From assembly GCA_041628815.1 (NCBI GenBank), contig JBFKOL010000114.1, forward strand, positions 1 through 11,244: 11,244 nt of DNA. The letters run 5' to 3'. Source of the stretch: JBFKOL01 sp041628815. GTDB lineage: Bacteria > Bacteroidota > Bacteroidia > Chitinophagales > Saprospiraceae. Below the pieces are notes generated by a model, which had not been told where the DNA came from, searched no databases, and worked only from the letters and a program-made list of their open reading frames with translations. Positions 1-6,788 of the stretch are shown here, in pieces (position 1 is the stretch's first letter; each line of letters starts with the position of its first letter). The position numbers and the translations under genes were made by a program.

Positions 1-380
1 CGCAATTCTTTTTCAATGAGAAAAGATTTTCCCAGCAAATCCTGTTTTCTCACCACTTCTTTGGACTCCCTGTTGATGTAAGTTCGGTTGTCTGGTTCAT
101 TCATTTTAAACCTGAATTGAAATCCATCTCCACCCATCGAAATTTCGTCATCTTCACTCCCAACCTTATCCTTATGCAGGGAGTAAAGAGATTCTTCACC
201 GTTGAAGTACAGTACCTTTTTACTGGTTTTTGATTTAGGCATTTTGGCAAACACCTCTTCCATTCCCTCGGGAATTTTAATTTCCAGCTTCACCGTTTCA
301 TCATAGACAATGGTGCCTTCTTTTTGACCAAAAATTGTCACAGGAATGAGGCCTGCCAATAAAATTATAAGGGATTTCAT
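1..380 (-). CDS. GLPGLI family protein, C-terminus cut off by the window edge
   Basis: The reading frame opens with ATG at 380 on the minus strand and runs off the left edge after 126 codons. The first ~18 residues form a signal peptide (MKSLIILLAGLIPVTIFGQ), so the product is exported. The mature part begins with a G-T-I-V-Y-D-E strand and later has an N-R-T-Y-I-N-R-E-S stretch, followed by K-Q-D-L-L-G-K-S-F-L-I. This order (GxIxY near the start, then YxNxxS/E, then FLI) is the pattern of the Bacteroidota GLPGLI family. Those proteins are secreted or periplasmic and their function is unknown. It is transcribed away from the kinase operon, with 125 bp between the two start codons. Family assignment is by pattern recognition on a partial protein. 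Confidence 0.75.
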   Translation of the reverse strand, partial: MKSLIILLAGLIPVTIFGQKEGTIVYDETVKLEIKIPEGMEEVFAKMPKSKTSKKVLYFNGEESLYSLHKDKVGSEDDEISMGGDGFQFRFKMNEPDNRTYINRESKEVVRKQDLLGKSFLIEKEL

Positions 381-431
381 CTGGCAAAGATTTATTAAAA
401 CTCTAAAATAAGATCAAAGGGGTAAAAACTC

Positions 432-469
432 GGTTAATAAGTTTGCGTATAAGGTTAATAAAGGTTAAT
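432..469 (+). promoter_or_regulatory. Three GGTTAAT direct repeats, candidate response-regulator binding site
   Basis: The heptamer GGTTAAT occurs exactly at 432-438, 453-459 and 463-469. The start-to-start distances are 21 and 10 bp, so the copies lie on the same face of the helix. The first copy abuts the -7-like element and the other two fall just downstream of it. OmpR-family regulators bind tandem half-sites spaced 10-11 bp. Autoregulation by the response regulator encoded at 1927 is inferred. Confidence 0.45.
438..445 (+). promoter_or_regulatory. Putative Bacteroidota -7 promoter element for the kinase/regulator operon
   Basis: TAAGTTTG matches the Bacteroidota -7 consensus TAnnTTTG at every fixed position and lies 60 bp before the ATG at 506. 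No good -33 TTG was found at the usual spacing, so the promoter may be weak or activator-dependent. If it is real, transcription starts near 450, which rules out the TTG at 443 as a start codon. Confidence 0.45.
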
Positions 470-505
470 GGGCTATCGAAGAGCCTGCATACGAAATATC
501 TTTGG

Positions 506-1930
506 ATGGTGAAATTGAACAAAGATATTGCAGCATTTGTCGTTGGCCAAGTCCTGATCACTGCACTTCTGCTACTGTGGTTGAGAGGGGTATACCACCG
601 CGAACTTGATGGGCTGAAAGCAGAGACCAGTGTTCTTTTTTTCAATGCCATCGAAGACGCCAAAGACAAACTCTTTTTTAACATTCACGAAAGAGTAAGG
701 AGCGATTTCGATACGGAGATTCATTTCGAAACGAAAGATTCGATGGTAAGACGTGAAGTTTTTGTATACGAGCGCACTCATCTCGACTTGGACAGTACCC
801 ATCAGGACCGTATGGTTAAAATTGAGAGACAGGATGGAGCCGTGGACAGCCAGTTTGAAGTAACCGTGGATTACAGTATGAATGGATTATCCGCCATACT
901 TGTTTCAAGGGATTCAACCCTTGGTATTGATTTTGATACGACCAAATCCTACCTGTCCAATATCCTCATAAACAAAGTGAAAAATTCTGAGCTGCGCAGT
1001 CTGCAAATACGGGTTGTAGATGTTAGTGATCCTGTCGTAAGCCAGGATGAGTTCAGAACTGACGAAGCAAGCTTGGGGAACATATTTTTCGGGACCAGTG
1101 CCTACGCAGCCCAGGTGGGAAGTTACCGACGCGTTGTTCTTGCAAGGATGATACCAGAAATATTGATGGCAGGCTTCTTTTTTGCGGCCATATTCTATGC
1201 TTTTTTCGCTATCTACCGCAGCTTGTTGGAGGAAAGAAAATTGGCCGCCATGAAAGATGACTTTATCTCCAATATAAGTCATGAGCTCAAGACTCCATTA
1301 AGCGTAGTTCATGTGGCTATTGAGGCGTTGGAAAATTTTGATGTAATCAAGGACCCTGACAAGTCGAAAGAGTACCTGGAAATTTCAAAAGCTGAATTGG
1401 GAAGACTTTCCAACATGGTGGAAAAGGTTCTGCACTTTTCCAATGATGGCACTACACCTCGCGAAATGATGATCGGCCAACTGGACATCCCGGAATCAAT
1501 CAAGGAATCGGTATCAACTATTGAGCTCAAACACGGATTTTACAATGGAATATTTAATATTCAAATTGCTGACAAGTTGCCAAAGATTGAAGCGGACCGG
1601 GATCAGTTCAGGGACCTCATGAACAATTTACTGGACAATTCTTTGAAATACGGTTCTGGAAGCAATGTAGATTTGCATATTAGAGAGAATAATGGATTTA
1701 TAGAATTCAAGATTCTGGACCGGGGACCGGGTATACCGGATGAATACAAATCCGAAATATTCGAAAAATTCTTTCGCGTCCCTAGCGAAAATATTCATGA
1801 GGTAAAGGGTTACGGATTGGGGCTCCATATAGCCAAGGAGGTGGTTTTGAATCACAAGGGGAAGATTTCAGTTAAAGATAGGGATGGAGGTGGCACGGAG
1901 GTATCTGTCCTATTGCCATTAAAACAATGA
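506..1930 (+). CDS. Membrane sensor histidine kinase
   Basis: The protein is 474 residues from ATG 506. The frame stays open back to a TTG at 443, but that codon lies inside the putative -7 element, and ATG 506 puts the first membrane helix right at the N-terminus. Residues ~8-26 are transmembrane. About 185 residues of extracytoplasmic sensor with no recognised fold follow, then a second transmembrane helix at ~217-237. The HisKA helix comes next, with the H-box S-H-E-L-K-T-P (phosphoacceptor His259). The HATPase_c domain has the N-box L-L-D-N (373-378), G1 D-R-G-P-G-I-P (from 405), an F-box F-E-K-F-F-R and G2 G-Y-G-L-G-L (435-440). No HAMP or PAS domain separates the second helix from HisKA. 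The last bases overlap the regulator start as ATGA, indicating translational coupling. The signal sensed is unknown. Confidence 0.95.
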   Translation: MVKLNKDIAAFVVGQVLITALLLLWLRGVYHRELDGLKAETSVLFFNAIEDAKDKLFFNIHERVRSDFDTEIHFETKDSMVRREVFVYERTHLDLDSTHQDRMVKIERQDGAVDSQFEVTVDYSMNGLSAILVSRDSTLGIDFDTTKSYLSNILINKVKNSELRSLQIRVVDVSDPVVSQDEFRTDEASLGNIFFGTSAYAAQVGSYRRVVLARMIPEILMAGFFFAAIFYAFFAIYRSLLEERKLAAMKDDFISNISHELKTPLSVVHVAIEALENFDVIKDPDKSKEYLEISKAELGRLSNMVEKVLHFSNDGTTPREMMIGQLDIPESIKESVSTIELKHGFYNGIFNIQIADKLPKIEADRDQFRDLMNNLLDNSLKYGSGSNVDLHIRENNGFIEFKILDRGPGIPDEYKSEIFEKFFRVPSENIHEVKGYGLGLHIAKEVVLNHKGKISVKDRDGGGTEVSVLLPLKQ

Positions 1931-2622
1931 GGAATAAAATCCTATATGTCGAAGATGAGCCATCACTGGCTCGAATTGTGAAGGAATCGCTCACCTCGAG
2001 GAATTTCGAAGTCATTCATATTCCTGATGGGGCACTGGCACTTGAAGCCTTTGAAATGCATCGACCAGATATCTGTGTACTTGATATCATGTTGCCGGGG
2101 AAGGATGGTTATTCGGTGGCACGGGAGATCAAATCCAGGATTTCTGAAGTGCCCATTATTTTTTTAAGCGCCAAAGTTCAAACCAAAGATGTCATTGACG
2201 GCTTCAAGGCGGGTGGTAATGACTATCTAAAGAAACCATTCAGCATGGAGGAGTTGATCGTGCGAATAAACAACCTTTTACGGATTTCCCAACGCGAGGG
2301 CATCAAAGACAAAATTGTCAGACTGGGCTCCTATCGCTTCAACCCATCGAAATATGAACTTAGCAGGAATGGGGCATCATTGCGGCTTTCACACAGAGAG
2401 TCCAAATTGCTGGAAATGCTTGTATCCAAGATCAATCGCACTTGTTTTCGCAAGGATATTTTGCTCTCTATTTGGGGAGACGACAGCTATTTCAATTCCC
2501 GCACACTGGATGTATACATCAACAAATTACGCAAACACCTCAGACCAGATAAGAATATTGAAATCATTACCTTGAAAGGTGTGGGTTACCTATTTGAAAT
2601 TAAAGATCTCGATCAGTCATAG
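1927..2622 (+). CDS. OmpR/PhoB-type response regulator
   Basis: The protein is 231 residues. The receiver domain covers ~3-118, with the acidic pocket E9-D10, phosphoacceptor D53 (in V-L-D-I-M-L-P-G), S81 at the conserved Ser/Thr position and K103 in Y-L-K-K-P-F. A winged-helix DNA-binding domain fills ~130-226, including L-S-x-R-E-x-x-L-L, then S-R-T-L-D-V-Y-I-N-K-L-R-K and the closing G-V-G-Y-L-F. It is the partner of the upstream kinase: the genes overlap by four bases (ATGA), so they are co-translated. It probably acts as a phosphorylation-controlled transcription factor. The GGTTAAT repeats upstream of the kinase are candidate targets. Its 3' end overlaps the convergent carboxypeptidase gene by 10 bp. 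Confidence 0.96.
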   Translation: MRNKILYVEDEPSLARIVKESLTSRNFEVIHIPDGALALEAFEMHRPDICVLDIMLPGKDGYSVAREIKSRISEVPIIFLSAKVQTKDVIDGFKAGGNDYLKKPFSMEELIVRINNLLRISQREGIKDKIVRLGSYRFNPSKYELSRNGASLRLSHRESKLLEMLVSKINRTCFRKDILLSIWGDDSYFNSRTLDVYINKLRKHLRPDKNIEIITLKGVGYLFEIKDLDQS

Positions 2623-4091
2623 CGCGCTGATCTTCCCTCGGCATTCGTCGCTCGGATGAATGCTCTCAAGTCGTCATTGGCTTTCTTTAAATCTTCAGCT
2701 CTCAAATACATCATATGTCCACTCCTGTAGCCCTTAAAGCTCAATCTGTCTTTCATTTTGCCAGATGGATCGAGGTGCCACATGGTGTATTTGGCATTGT
2801 AGTAAGTTGTAGCGCCATCGTAATAACCGGACTGGATCAATACCTTGAGATATGGATTCTGGGCCATGGCTTGTCGCAGGTTTTCACCGGTCCGATCGTT
2901 GCTCCTGTCCCAGGGTCTTACCGGTCCGAACATATTGTATTTGATATCAGTTTTGTAATTCAGGTGTTCGCGCAGGTAATAATTGATCGCTGGTGTAAAG
3001 GCATGAAGCCAGGACGTGAGTTCGGAGTTGAAGTCGGGACGTTCTCCTGCTTCCTTTTCGTCAATACCCTTATACCTCGAGTCAAGACGTCCCACAGTAC
3101 GACCTTCATTTCTCAGTAATTCCTTCCAAAAAAAGGAGGTAGGTACGTCCAGGTTATGTTGAAGAATTACTTCCTCTGAAATCCCGGAGTACGCAGACAT
3201 CATATTTGCCATATCGCTTTTTTCCTGTGCACTCAGAAAGCCGCCTTTGCTCATTGCCGGGATCAGTTTCTCCACGGTAAAGGCCTCCACTTGTGGCAGG
3301 AATTCCTCCAGCGTCAGCTCGAGGAATGTTGGGTTAAGCTTTTTATGATACCATGCTGCGGCGGCAAAATAGGGAAGCCTGTTAGCAGATTCCACGGGAC
3401 CATCGCGGTCGATACCAAGTCCTGTGGGAGATACAAGAATGACGCCGTTGAGGTACATCCATTGTGCATTTTGGAGTTCCAAAGCGAGCCCGGAAACCCT
3501 TGTCGTACCATAGCTTTCTCCGATCAGATATTTGGGCGACAGCCAGCGGTTATTTCTCGTTACGAAGGTATTGATCCATTCAGCCAGATATTCGATATCT
3601 GCATTTACCCCAAAAAAAGTTTTCTTGTCGACTTCTTTGTCGAGGATTCTCGAATAGCCAGTATTGACAGGGTTCACAAAAACGATATCCGCAACATCAA
3701 GTATAGAATGTGGATTTTCTTTGATGCCGTAAGGTTGTATCGGGAAACCTTCATCATCTACTTTCAAGACCCTCGGACCGGTATAAGCGATGTGCATCCA
3801 TACAGAAGCGGATCCTGGCCCCCCGTTGAAAGATATGATCAACGGTCTGAGAGATCGATCTGTCACATCCATCCGCTCATAGTAGGTGTAGAAGAGGGAG
3901 GCGATCACTTTGCCATCATCGTCCCAAACAGGTTGTGTCCCCGTTTGGGCCTTGTATTCGAATTTTTGTCCATTGACAGTTACTTCGTGTTGGGTCTCAA
4001 CAATCGAATCTGCTTCTAGCATGCGTTCCTGGGCATGCATTGAAAATAGAACGAAAGTGCATGCTATGTATAGAATGGAGAATTTGCTCAT
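2613..4091 (-). CDS. Secreted S10 family serine carboxypeptidase
   Basis: The protein is 492 residues with a signal peptide (~1-20, ending S-M-H-A-Q), so it is exported. It has the S10 hallmarks in order. The oxyanion-hole segment F-N-G-G-P-G-S-A-S-V-W lies at 88-98. The nucleophile is S193 in G-E-S-Y-G. The catalytic Asp is D425 in S-G-Y-Y-D-G-A-T. The catalytic His is H459 in Y-R-S-G-H-M-M-Y. All triad residues are present and the length is normal, so it should be active, releasing C-terminal amino acids from peptides outside the cytoplasm. It lies 86 bp downstream of the DUF819 gene on the same strand. A weak -7-like element in that gap could give it its own promoter. Placement next to a putative transporter and an Lrp regulator suggests peptide catabolism, by inference. 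Confidence 0.95.
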   Translation of the reverse strand: MSKFSILYIACTFVLFSMHAQERMLEADSIVETQHEVTVNGQKFEYKAQTGTQPVWDDDGKVIASLFYTYYERMDVTDRSLRPLIISFNGGPGSASVWMHIAYTGPRVLKVDDEGFPIQPYGIKENPHSILDVADIVFVNPVNTGYSRILDKEVDKKTFFGVNADIEYLAEWINTFVTRNNRWLSPKYLIGESYGTTRVSGLALELQNAQWMYLNGVILVSPTGLGIDRDGPVESANRLPYFAAAAWYHKKLNPTFLELTLEEFLPQVEAFTVEKLIPAMSKGGFLSAQEKSDMANMMSAYSGISEEVILQHNLDVPTSFFWKELLRNEGRTVGRLDSRYKGIDEKEAGERPDFNSELTSWLHAFTPAINYYLREHLNYKTDIKYNMFGPVRPWDRSNDRTGENLRQAMAQNPYLKVLIQSGYYDGATTYYNAKYTMWHLDPSGKMKDRLSFKGYRSGHMMYLRAEDLKKANDDLRAFIRATNAEGRSARYD

Positions 4092-4117
4092 AATGGAAGG
4101 GTTGGTCTGAAGATTTG

Positions 4118-4125
4118 TAAATATA
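4118..4125 (-). promoter_or_regulatory. Weak -7-like element before the S10 peptidase gene
   Basis: On the minus strand the bases read TATATTTA, one mismatch from TAnnTTTG, 26 bp before the peptidase ATG. No TTG lies at the usual -33 distance. The peptidase may have its own start site here or may be read through from the DUF819 gene. Confidence 0.25.
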
Positions 4126-4177
4126 GAAGCTTGGTGAAATTAAAAACTTTGCAAGAAACGTCATTGTCCGATTCAAA

Positions 4178-5332
4178 TTACTGTAGAAAAATACCCGTCA
4201 CCAAGAACCCAAGATAGGTGCCCAGGGCATTACCAAGTGTGCCCAATAGTATGGAGGGCAACAGAAGGTCACTCCTGTTCAGGCTTTTGGCTAATGCCAG
4301 GGCAGAGCCGGAGCCACCGACATTCGCTTGCGAAGAGATTGCGATAAGATCCCAGTCTTGTTTCAGGAGTCTTCCTACACCAAAGATGAACAATCCGTGT
4401 ACACCAACGAGGATGGAGGCAAAAACGAGAATGTGAACGGCCAGCATACCCATGGCAGGCAAGGTGGCAAACTCGCAATAGGCACCGATAATGGCCAGGA
4501 AAAGATAGATTCCCACAATTCCAAGTACTCGACTTCCGGCAAGGCCGTGAATGCGGGGCCATTGGGCGAGTACAAGGCTTATGGTGGTGAGAATGAGTAT
4601 GGAAGGTACAGAGATTCCTTTCGATGCAAAATAACCAGCCAGCCAATCTGATGCCCATAGCGTAAACAACCCCAACATCATGAGTATGCCTATCGACATT
4701 GGGTTGACGGATTCCAGTTCGAAGGAGTCTACTTCTTCCCGTGATGAAGCTGTAATTTCTGAATTCTTCTTATGAAGAGAATGCACCATTCTCGGCAATG
4801 CCATCGTCACCACCATCCACAAAGCAGTAATGATGTTGTCGATGGCAACGGCACCAGCATATAGATTGCCTTCTTTTTGTAAGTCGTAGTGCAATGCTAC
4901 AGCATTGAAGTTAATACTTCCGCCGCTGTATGTGCCTGTAAACATGCCTGCAAGTGGTGCGAAGGAAGTACCAATGACATCGTTTCCATTTATGATCATA
5001 CCGCCGATGATAGCACCGACAACAGTCCCTGAAGAGCCTAAAAGGAAGAGCAATAATAAGGGAAGGCCAGCTTTGCGGATTGCAGCCAGACGGGCATCCA
5101 GCAAGAGAAAGAATATGGATATAGGAGCTACAAATGTGAAGATGACGTCGTAAAGTGGAGGCGCATTCGATGCCGATGGTATAAGGCCCGCGTTGGCGAC
5201 GATTGCGGTCAGGAGAATTACCAACAATGCAGTGCCAAGGTGTTTCAACACGGATTTACGCACCAACAACTCCGATAAGGCAATGATTCCGAAGAGGACG
5301 CCGAGGATTGCGACGGAATCCGTTGTCATCAT
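4178..5332 (-). CDS. DUF819 family integral membrane protein, putative transporter
   Basis: The protein is 384 residues and very hydrophobic, with roughly ten or more membrane segments across its length. The C-terminal stretch with A-N-V-G-G-S-G-S-A, then S-I-L-L-G-T-L-G-N-A-L-G-T, and the N-terminal F-V-A-P-I-S-I-F-F-L-L-L-D are characteristic of DUF819 (YjcL-like) proteins, which resemble transporters but have no firm substrate. Residues ~185-205 form a charged cytoplasmic loop. Two ATG codons sit side by side at the start (5332 and 5329). The gene follows the Lrp-type regulator after 43 bp on the same strand and precedes the S10 peptidase. An amino-acid or peptide-related substrate is a guess from this context only. 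Confidence 0.88.
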   Translation of the reverse strand: MMTTDSVAILGVLFGIIALSELLVRKSVLKHLGTALLVILLTAIVANAGLIPSASNAPPLYDVIFTFVAPISIFFLLLDARLAAIRKAGLPLLLLFLLGSSGTVVGAIIGGMIINGNDVIGTSFAPLAGMFTGTYSGGSINFNAVALHYDLQKEGNLYAGAVAIDNIITALWMVVTMALPRMVHSLHKKNSEITASSREEVDSFELESVNPMSIGILMMLGLFTLWASDWLAGYFASKGISVPSILILTTISLVLAQWPRIHGLAGSRVLGIVGIYLFLAIIGAYCEFATLPAMGMLAVHILVFASILVGVHGLFIFGVGRLLKQDWDLIAISSQANVGGSGSALALAKSLNRSDLLLPSILLGTLGNALGTYLGFLVTGIFLQ

Positions 5333-5334
5333 AG

Positions 5335-5350
5335 GTATAAGCTTTTATAC
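5335..5350. promoter_or_regulatory. Inverted repeat GTATAA-N4-TTATAC before DUF819
   Basis: A perfect 6-bp inverted repeat with a four-base centre (GCTT) lies three bases upstream of the DUF819 start codon, between the Lrp and DUF819 genes. It could be an operator or a small hairpin covering the ribosome entry site. The arms are A+T-rich and short, so chance is possible. Confidence 0.3.
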
Positions 5351-5375
5351 AATGAATTCAAGAATCGGAAAACAA

Positions 5376-5846
5376 TCAGTCAATTTCAAAAAAGGGCGCA
5401 TTTCTTTTGAATGCACAACCGAAATCAACCATCGATTCAGTTTTCTGGATGCCCTGGATATCTTCAATTTTTTTGTAAAGGACATTTCTCATGTGTTCAT
5501 TGTTCTTAGCTACGATCCGAACAAACAATGTATACGATCCGGAAATATGATAACATTCGGTGACTTCAGGTATCTTTTTGAGATTTTCTATAACCTCATA
5601 GGTGTCGCTACCGTCATGCAGTATGATCCCAGTAAACGCACCCCACTCAAACCCCAAGCGTTTTTCATCCAACTCAATGCTATGTCGCCGCAGGATACCA
5701 AGCTTTCTCAGCCTGGTGATGCGTTGGTGTACCATAGTATTGGAAATACCCAGATCCATTGCGATCTGCGAAAATGGTTTTTTGCCATCTTCTTCCAGTG
5801 CCTTTAAAATCTGCTTATCGAAAGAGTCCAATAAATTTTGTCCCAT
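5376..5846 (-). CDS. Lrp/AsnC family transcriptional regulator
   Basis: The protein is 156 residues from ATG 5846. A TTG two codons earlier (5852) is also in frame but is less likely than the ATG. An N-terminal winged helix-turn-helix occupies ~6-58, with L-D-x-x-D-K-Q-I-L, S-Q-I-A-x-D-L-G-I-S as the turn, and a recognition helix ending at R-L-R-K-L-G-I-L. A RAM ligand-binding/oligomerisation domain covers ~68-145, with V-T-E-C-Y-H-I-S-G-S-Y and a closing strand at 135-148. Lrp proteins form dimers or octamers that respond to amino acids. The gene sits 43 bp upstream of the DUF819 gene on the same strand, so local control of that gene is the natural inference. An inverted repeat overlaps its own promoter, consistent with autoregulation. 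Confidence 0.94.
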   Translation of the reverse strand: MGQNLLDSFDKQILKALEEDGKKPFSQIAMDLGISNTMVHQRITRLRKLGILRRHSIELDEKRLGFEWGAFTGIILHDGSDTYEVIENLKKIPEVTECYHISGSYTLFVRIVAKNNEHMRNVLYKKIEDIQGIQKTESMVDFGCAFKRNAPFFEID

Positions 5847-5863
5847 ATACAATTATCACGTCC

Positions 5864-5883
5864 TGACAAAATTAGAAATGTCA
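5864..5883. promoter_or_regulatory. Inverted repeat TGACA-N10-TGTCA, candidate Lrp operator
   Basis: Exact 5-bp inverted arms span 20 bp and fully cover the -7 element of the Lrp gene. Lrp regulators commonly bind pseudo-palindromes over their own promoters. The A/T-rich centre fits such sites. Confidence 0.4.
5867..5874 (-). promoter_or_regulatory. Putative -7 promoter element for the Lrp-DUF819 unit
   Basis: TAATTTTG on the minus strand matches TAnnTTTG exactly and ends 20 bp before the ATG at 5846. A TTG lies about 22 bp further upstream and could be the -33 part. The promoter sits in the 68-bp gap after the VOC gene, so the Lrp unit need not be read through from that gene. Confidence 0.5.
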
Positions 5884-5914
5884 AAGCAAATCGCCGCAAG
5901 ATAATGGCAAGGAT

Positions 5915-6289
5915 CTATTCATTGCTGTGCAAGGCAATGCGGTTTTCTTCACTATCTTTAAAGACGGCCATGGATCCATGTTCAGGTGATATTTTCCGCT
6001 TGGGTACCAAAATAGGCCGCCCCGCCTCCTTCACACGATCCAATATTGCGTCAATGGACGGATTGGCGTTCAAGTAAATCAGACATCCGGATTCACCAGG
6101 GTGGTAGAACTCGTTGTGCTTACACAAGGCACCGCCAATGGCTCCTGGTTCAGCAGGGAATATGGCCATGGTAAGGCCATTACCCACTTCCATCACTTCT
6201 AACTTGAGACCAAAAACTGCCTCGTAAAATGTTTGAGCCCTCTTCATGTCCCGTACAGGGATTTCGAACCAACTGATCAGATGTTTCAT
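5915..6289 (-). CDS. VOC family (glyoxalase-fold) protein
   Basis: The protein is 124 residues, one two-module VOC unit. It starts W-F-E-I-P-V-R-D-M-x-R-A and continues F-Y-E-A-V-F-G-L-K-L, the first beta-alpha-beta module with its Y-x-x-x-F-G-L signature. The second module ends in V-F-K-D-S-E-E-N-R-I-A-L-H-S, the usual D-x-E-x-N-x-I-x-L closing strand. Members include glyoxalases, dioxygenases and antibiotic-binding proteins. The substrate cannot be told from sequence, and the usual metal ligands are not all evident to me. It resembles the small single-domain VOC proteins (COG3324-like) that work as dimers. It is cytoplasmic, with no signal peptide. It is followed on the same strand by the Lrp gene, which appears to have its own promoter. 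Confidence 0.9.
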   Translation of the reverse strand: MKHLISWFEIPVRDMKRAQTFYEAVFGLKLEVMEVGNGLTMAIFPAEPGAIGGALCKHNEFYHPGESGCLIYLNANPSIDAILDRVKEAGRPILVPKRKISPEHGSMAVFKDSEENRIALHSNE

Positions 6290-6334
6290 GACTTGAATTA
6301 TGTATTTTAAGATGATTGATTATTCCGAATGGAG

Positions 6335-6365
6335 TAAACCTAACGCTATCAAAGCACAAAATCAA
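6335..6365 (-). promoter_or_regulatory. Possible promoter for the VOC gene
   Basis: On the minus strand a TTG (6365-6363) is followed after 20 bp by TAGGTTTA (6342-6335), one mismatch from TAnnTTTG. Spacing suits the Bacteroidota -33/-7 layout and would give a leader of about 40 bases. The match is imperfect. Confidence 0.3.
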
Positions 6366-6501
6366 TATACAAACGCTGGATGTATGAAAATGAATGATTC
6401 TTTCCATGAAATTCCAAATTCAAAGATTCGATCTTCATTCAAAAAACGATAAGTGGGCTTGAAGAGCAAAATAATATGGGAGACGGCATCCAGGTTGTTT
6501 T

Positions 6502-6788
6502 TCAAACTGGGAATAAGCCCTTCACGGGAGTCTCCATGACCTTTAACTCTCCTTCATTGGGCTGACTTTGAATATAGTCACCTCCCCATACTACCACTCT
6601 CCATATTTCTTCATCAATGACCCCTTTAATGGTCGGGTAAATAGCTTCAATTTGGGCAGTCTGCTAACTTTTTTGGGTCTTTTTGATCGTCTCGGGATCT
6701 GGGTTGGGTCAATGGCTGATTCATAATAGGGACCCTTGGCAAATACAAAGCGGAATCTAAGTGACACACCTATCGTAAATAGGATCAT
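6502..6788 (-). pseudogene. Decayed N-terminal fragment of a DUF5916-like secreted protein
   Basis: Two adjacent minus-strand frames join into one recognisable N-terminus. From ATG 6788 the first frame gives a signal-peptide-like start (M-I-L-F-T-I-G-V-S-L, then F-V-F-A-K-G-P) and runs to K-R-P-K-K-V-S-R near 6662. The next frame, from about 6660, reads T-A-Q-I-E-A-I-Y-P-T-I-K-G-V-I-D-E-E-I-W, then W-G-G-D-Y-I-Q-S-Q-P-N-E-G-E, and stops at TGA 6504-6502. Adding one base near 6661 would fuse them. The pattern 'I-x-G-x-I-D-E-x-x-W ... D-x-I-Q-x-x-P-x-E-G' opens the CBM9-like domain of DUF5916 proteins, which are usually about 700-900 residues. Only about 95 residues survive, so the rest has been deleted. 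The family call is from memory of the motif. Confidence 0.5.

Noticed and set aside
378..400. Promoter for the GLPGLI gene from AATCTTTG on the minus strand near 385-392
   Set aside because: It mismatches the first base of TAnnTTTG and would leave almost no leader before the ATG.
443..505. N-terminal extension of the kinase from TTG 443
   Set aside because: It would start inside the consensus -7 element and on the GGTTAAT repeats, and would place 21 extra residues before the first membrane helix. ATG 506 is a better start.
3291..4019. Long open frame on the plus strand opposite the S10 peptidase
   Set aside because: It is antisense to a gene with all catalytic motifs. Its translation is rich in Cys, Arg and His without domain features, as expected of a shadow frame.
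5193..5807. Long plus-strand open frame opposite DUF819 and Lrp
   Set aside because: It spans two well-supported minus-strand genes and their gap and shows no protein-like motifs.
5847..5852. Lrp start at TTG 5852
   Set aside because: The in-frame ATG two codons later is the ordinary choice and loses no domain residues.
6355..6502. A C-terminal part of the DUF5916 remnant between 6355 and 6502 on the minus strand
   Set aside because: One frame is open there (L-I-P-S-L-K-N-N ... G-I-S-W-K-E-S-F), but I could not match it to the end of the family or to anything else, so it is not claimed.
6591..6668. The 65-codon minus-strand frame from 6788 as a complete small basic protein
   Set aside because: Its second half (K-L-K-L-F-T-R-P-L-K-G) looks like out-of-frame sequence, while the neighbouring frame over the same bases carries a recognisable domain. 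A frameshifted remnant explains both.
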